DNA of 17,792 bases from Pigoraptor vietnamica. Lineage: Eukaryota; Opisthokonta; Filasterea. A program made the position numbers and the translations under genes. The notes below the pieces were generated by a model. It worked only from the letters and a program-made list of their open reading frames with translations, was not told the DNA's origin and searched no databases. The first letter of the stretch is position 1; each line of letters starts with the position of its first letter. Shown piece by piece: positions 17,753 through 17,792 of the stretch. The stretch is taken from contig CALSCQ010000575.1 of the NCBI GenBank assembly GCA_943704525.1, forward strand, positions 1 to 17,792, in the 5' to 3' direction.

Positions 17753-17792
17753 CTGTTTGCCAAAAAAGGTCCATTGAGAAAACCGAAGTCAC

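Noticed and set aside
1-17792. CRISPR arrays, prokaryotic defence genes, tRNA or rRNA genes
   Set aside because: Repeats here are microsatellites or minisatellites without spacers, the genes are spliced eukaryotic genes, and no cloverleaf or rRNA-like stretch was recognised.

Overview
The window is nuclear DNA of a unicellular or otherwise simple eukaryote that builds motile cilia. The evidence is dense GT-AG introns (usually 50-400 bp, donors mostly GTGCGT, GTGAGT or GTGGGT), no operons, abundant TG/CA microsatellites, and a gene for the axonemal protein CFAP57 at the right edge. The standard code fits all genes (TAA, TAG and TGA all end reading frames). I cannot name the species. It is a draft assembly: one 10-N gap follows a poly-C run inside an intron.

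Layout, left to right: (1) 5' part of an RNA-binding (RRM) protein gene on the minus strand, running off the left edge. (2) A frameshifted, probably dead, minus-strand gene with a PARP/DUF3990-type ADP-ribosyltransferase-like fold (about 1915-3169). (3) A six-exon VPS55/LEPROT gene on the plus strand (3936-5325), rebuilt exon by exon because its exons are too short to show as ORFs. (4) A four-exon haloalkane dehalogenase of the HLD-I type (5864-7422, plus), followed by a decayed GT41/O-GlcNAc-transferase-like C-terminal relic (about 7500-7922). (5) A 13-exon minus-strand gene (8264-11857) for a secreted PI-PLC-X-like phosphodiesterase with a lectin-like C-terminus. (6) A 1.5 kb divergent intergenic region with a GCCGGC-rich patch next to an AT-rich island. 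(7) A three-exon gene of unknown function (13365-14118, plus). (8) A six-exon TBC-domain protein (14888-16671, plus) that lacks both catalytic fingers. (9) The last two exons of a CFAP57/WDR65 homologue (17075-17752, minus).

All exon joins given below keep frame and restore recognisable family motifs across the junctions, which is the main support for the models. The genes do not form one pathway. VPS55 and the TBC protein both belong to membrane traffic, the phosphodiesterase is secretory, CFAP57 is ciliary, and the dehalogenase is a family best known from bacteria. I see no CRISPR array, prokaryotic defence system, tRNA or rRNA. The most noteworthy items are the intron-bearing dehalogenase, the lectin-tailed phosphodiesterase, the finger-less TBC protein, two frameshift-riddled relics, and a near-identical 23-bp CACGTG-containing element upstream of two minus-strand genes.
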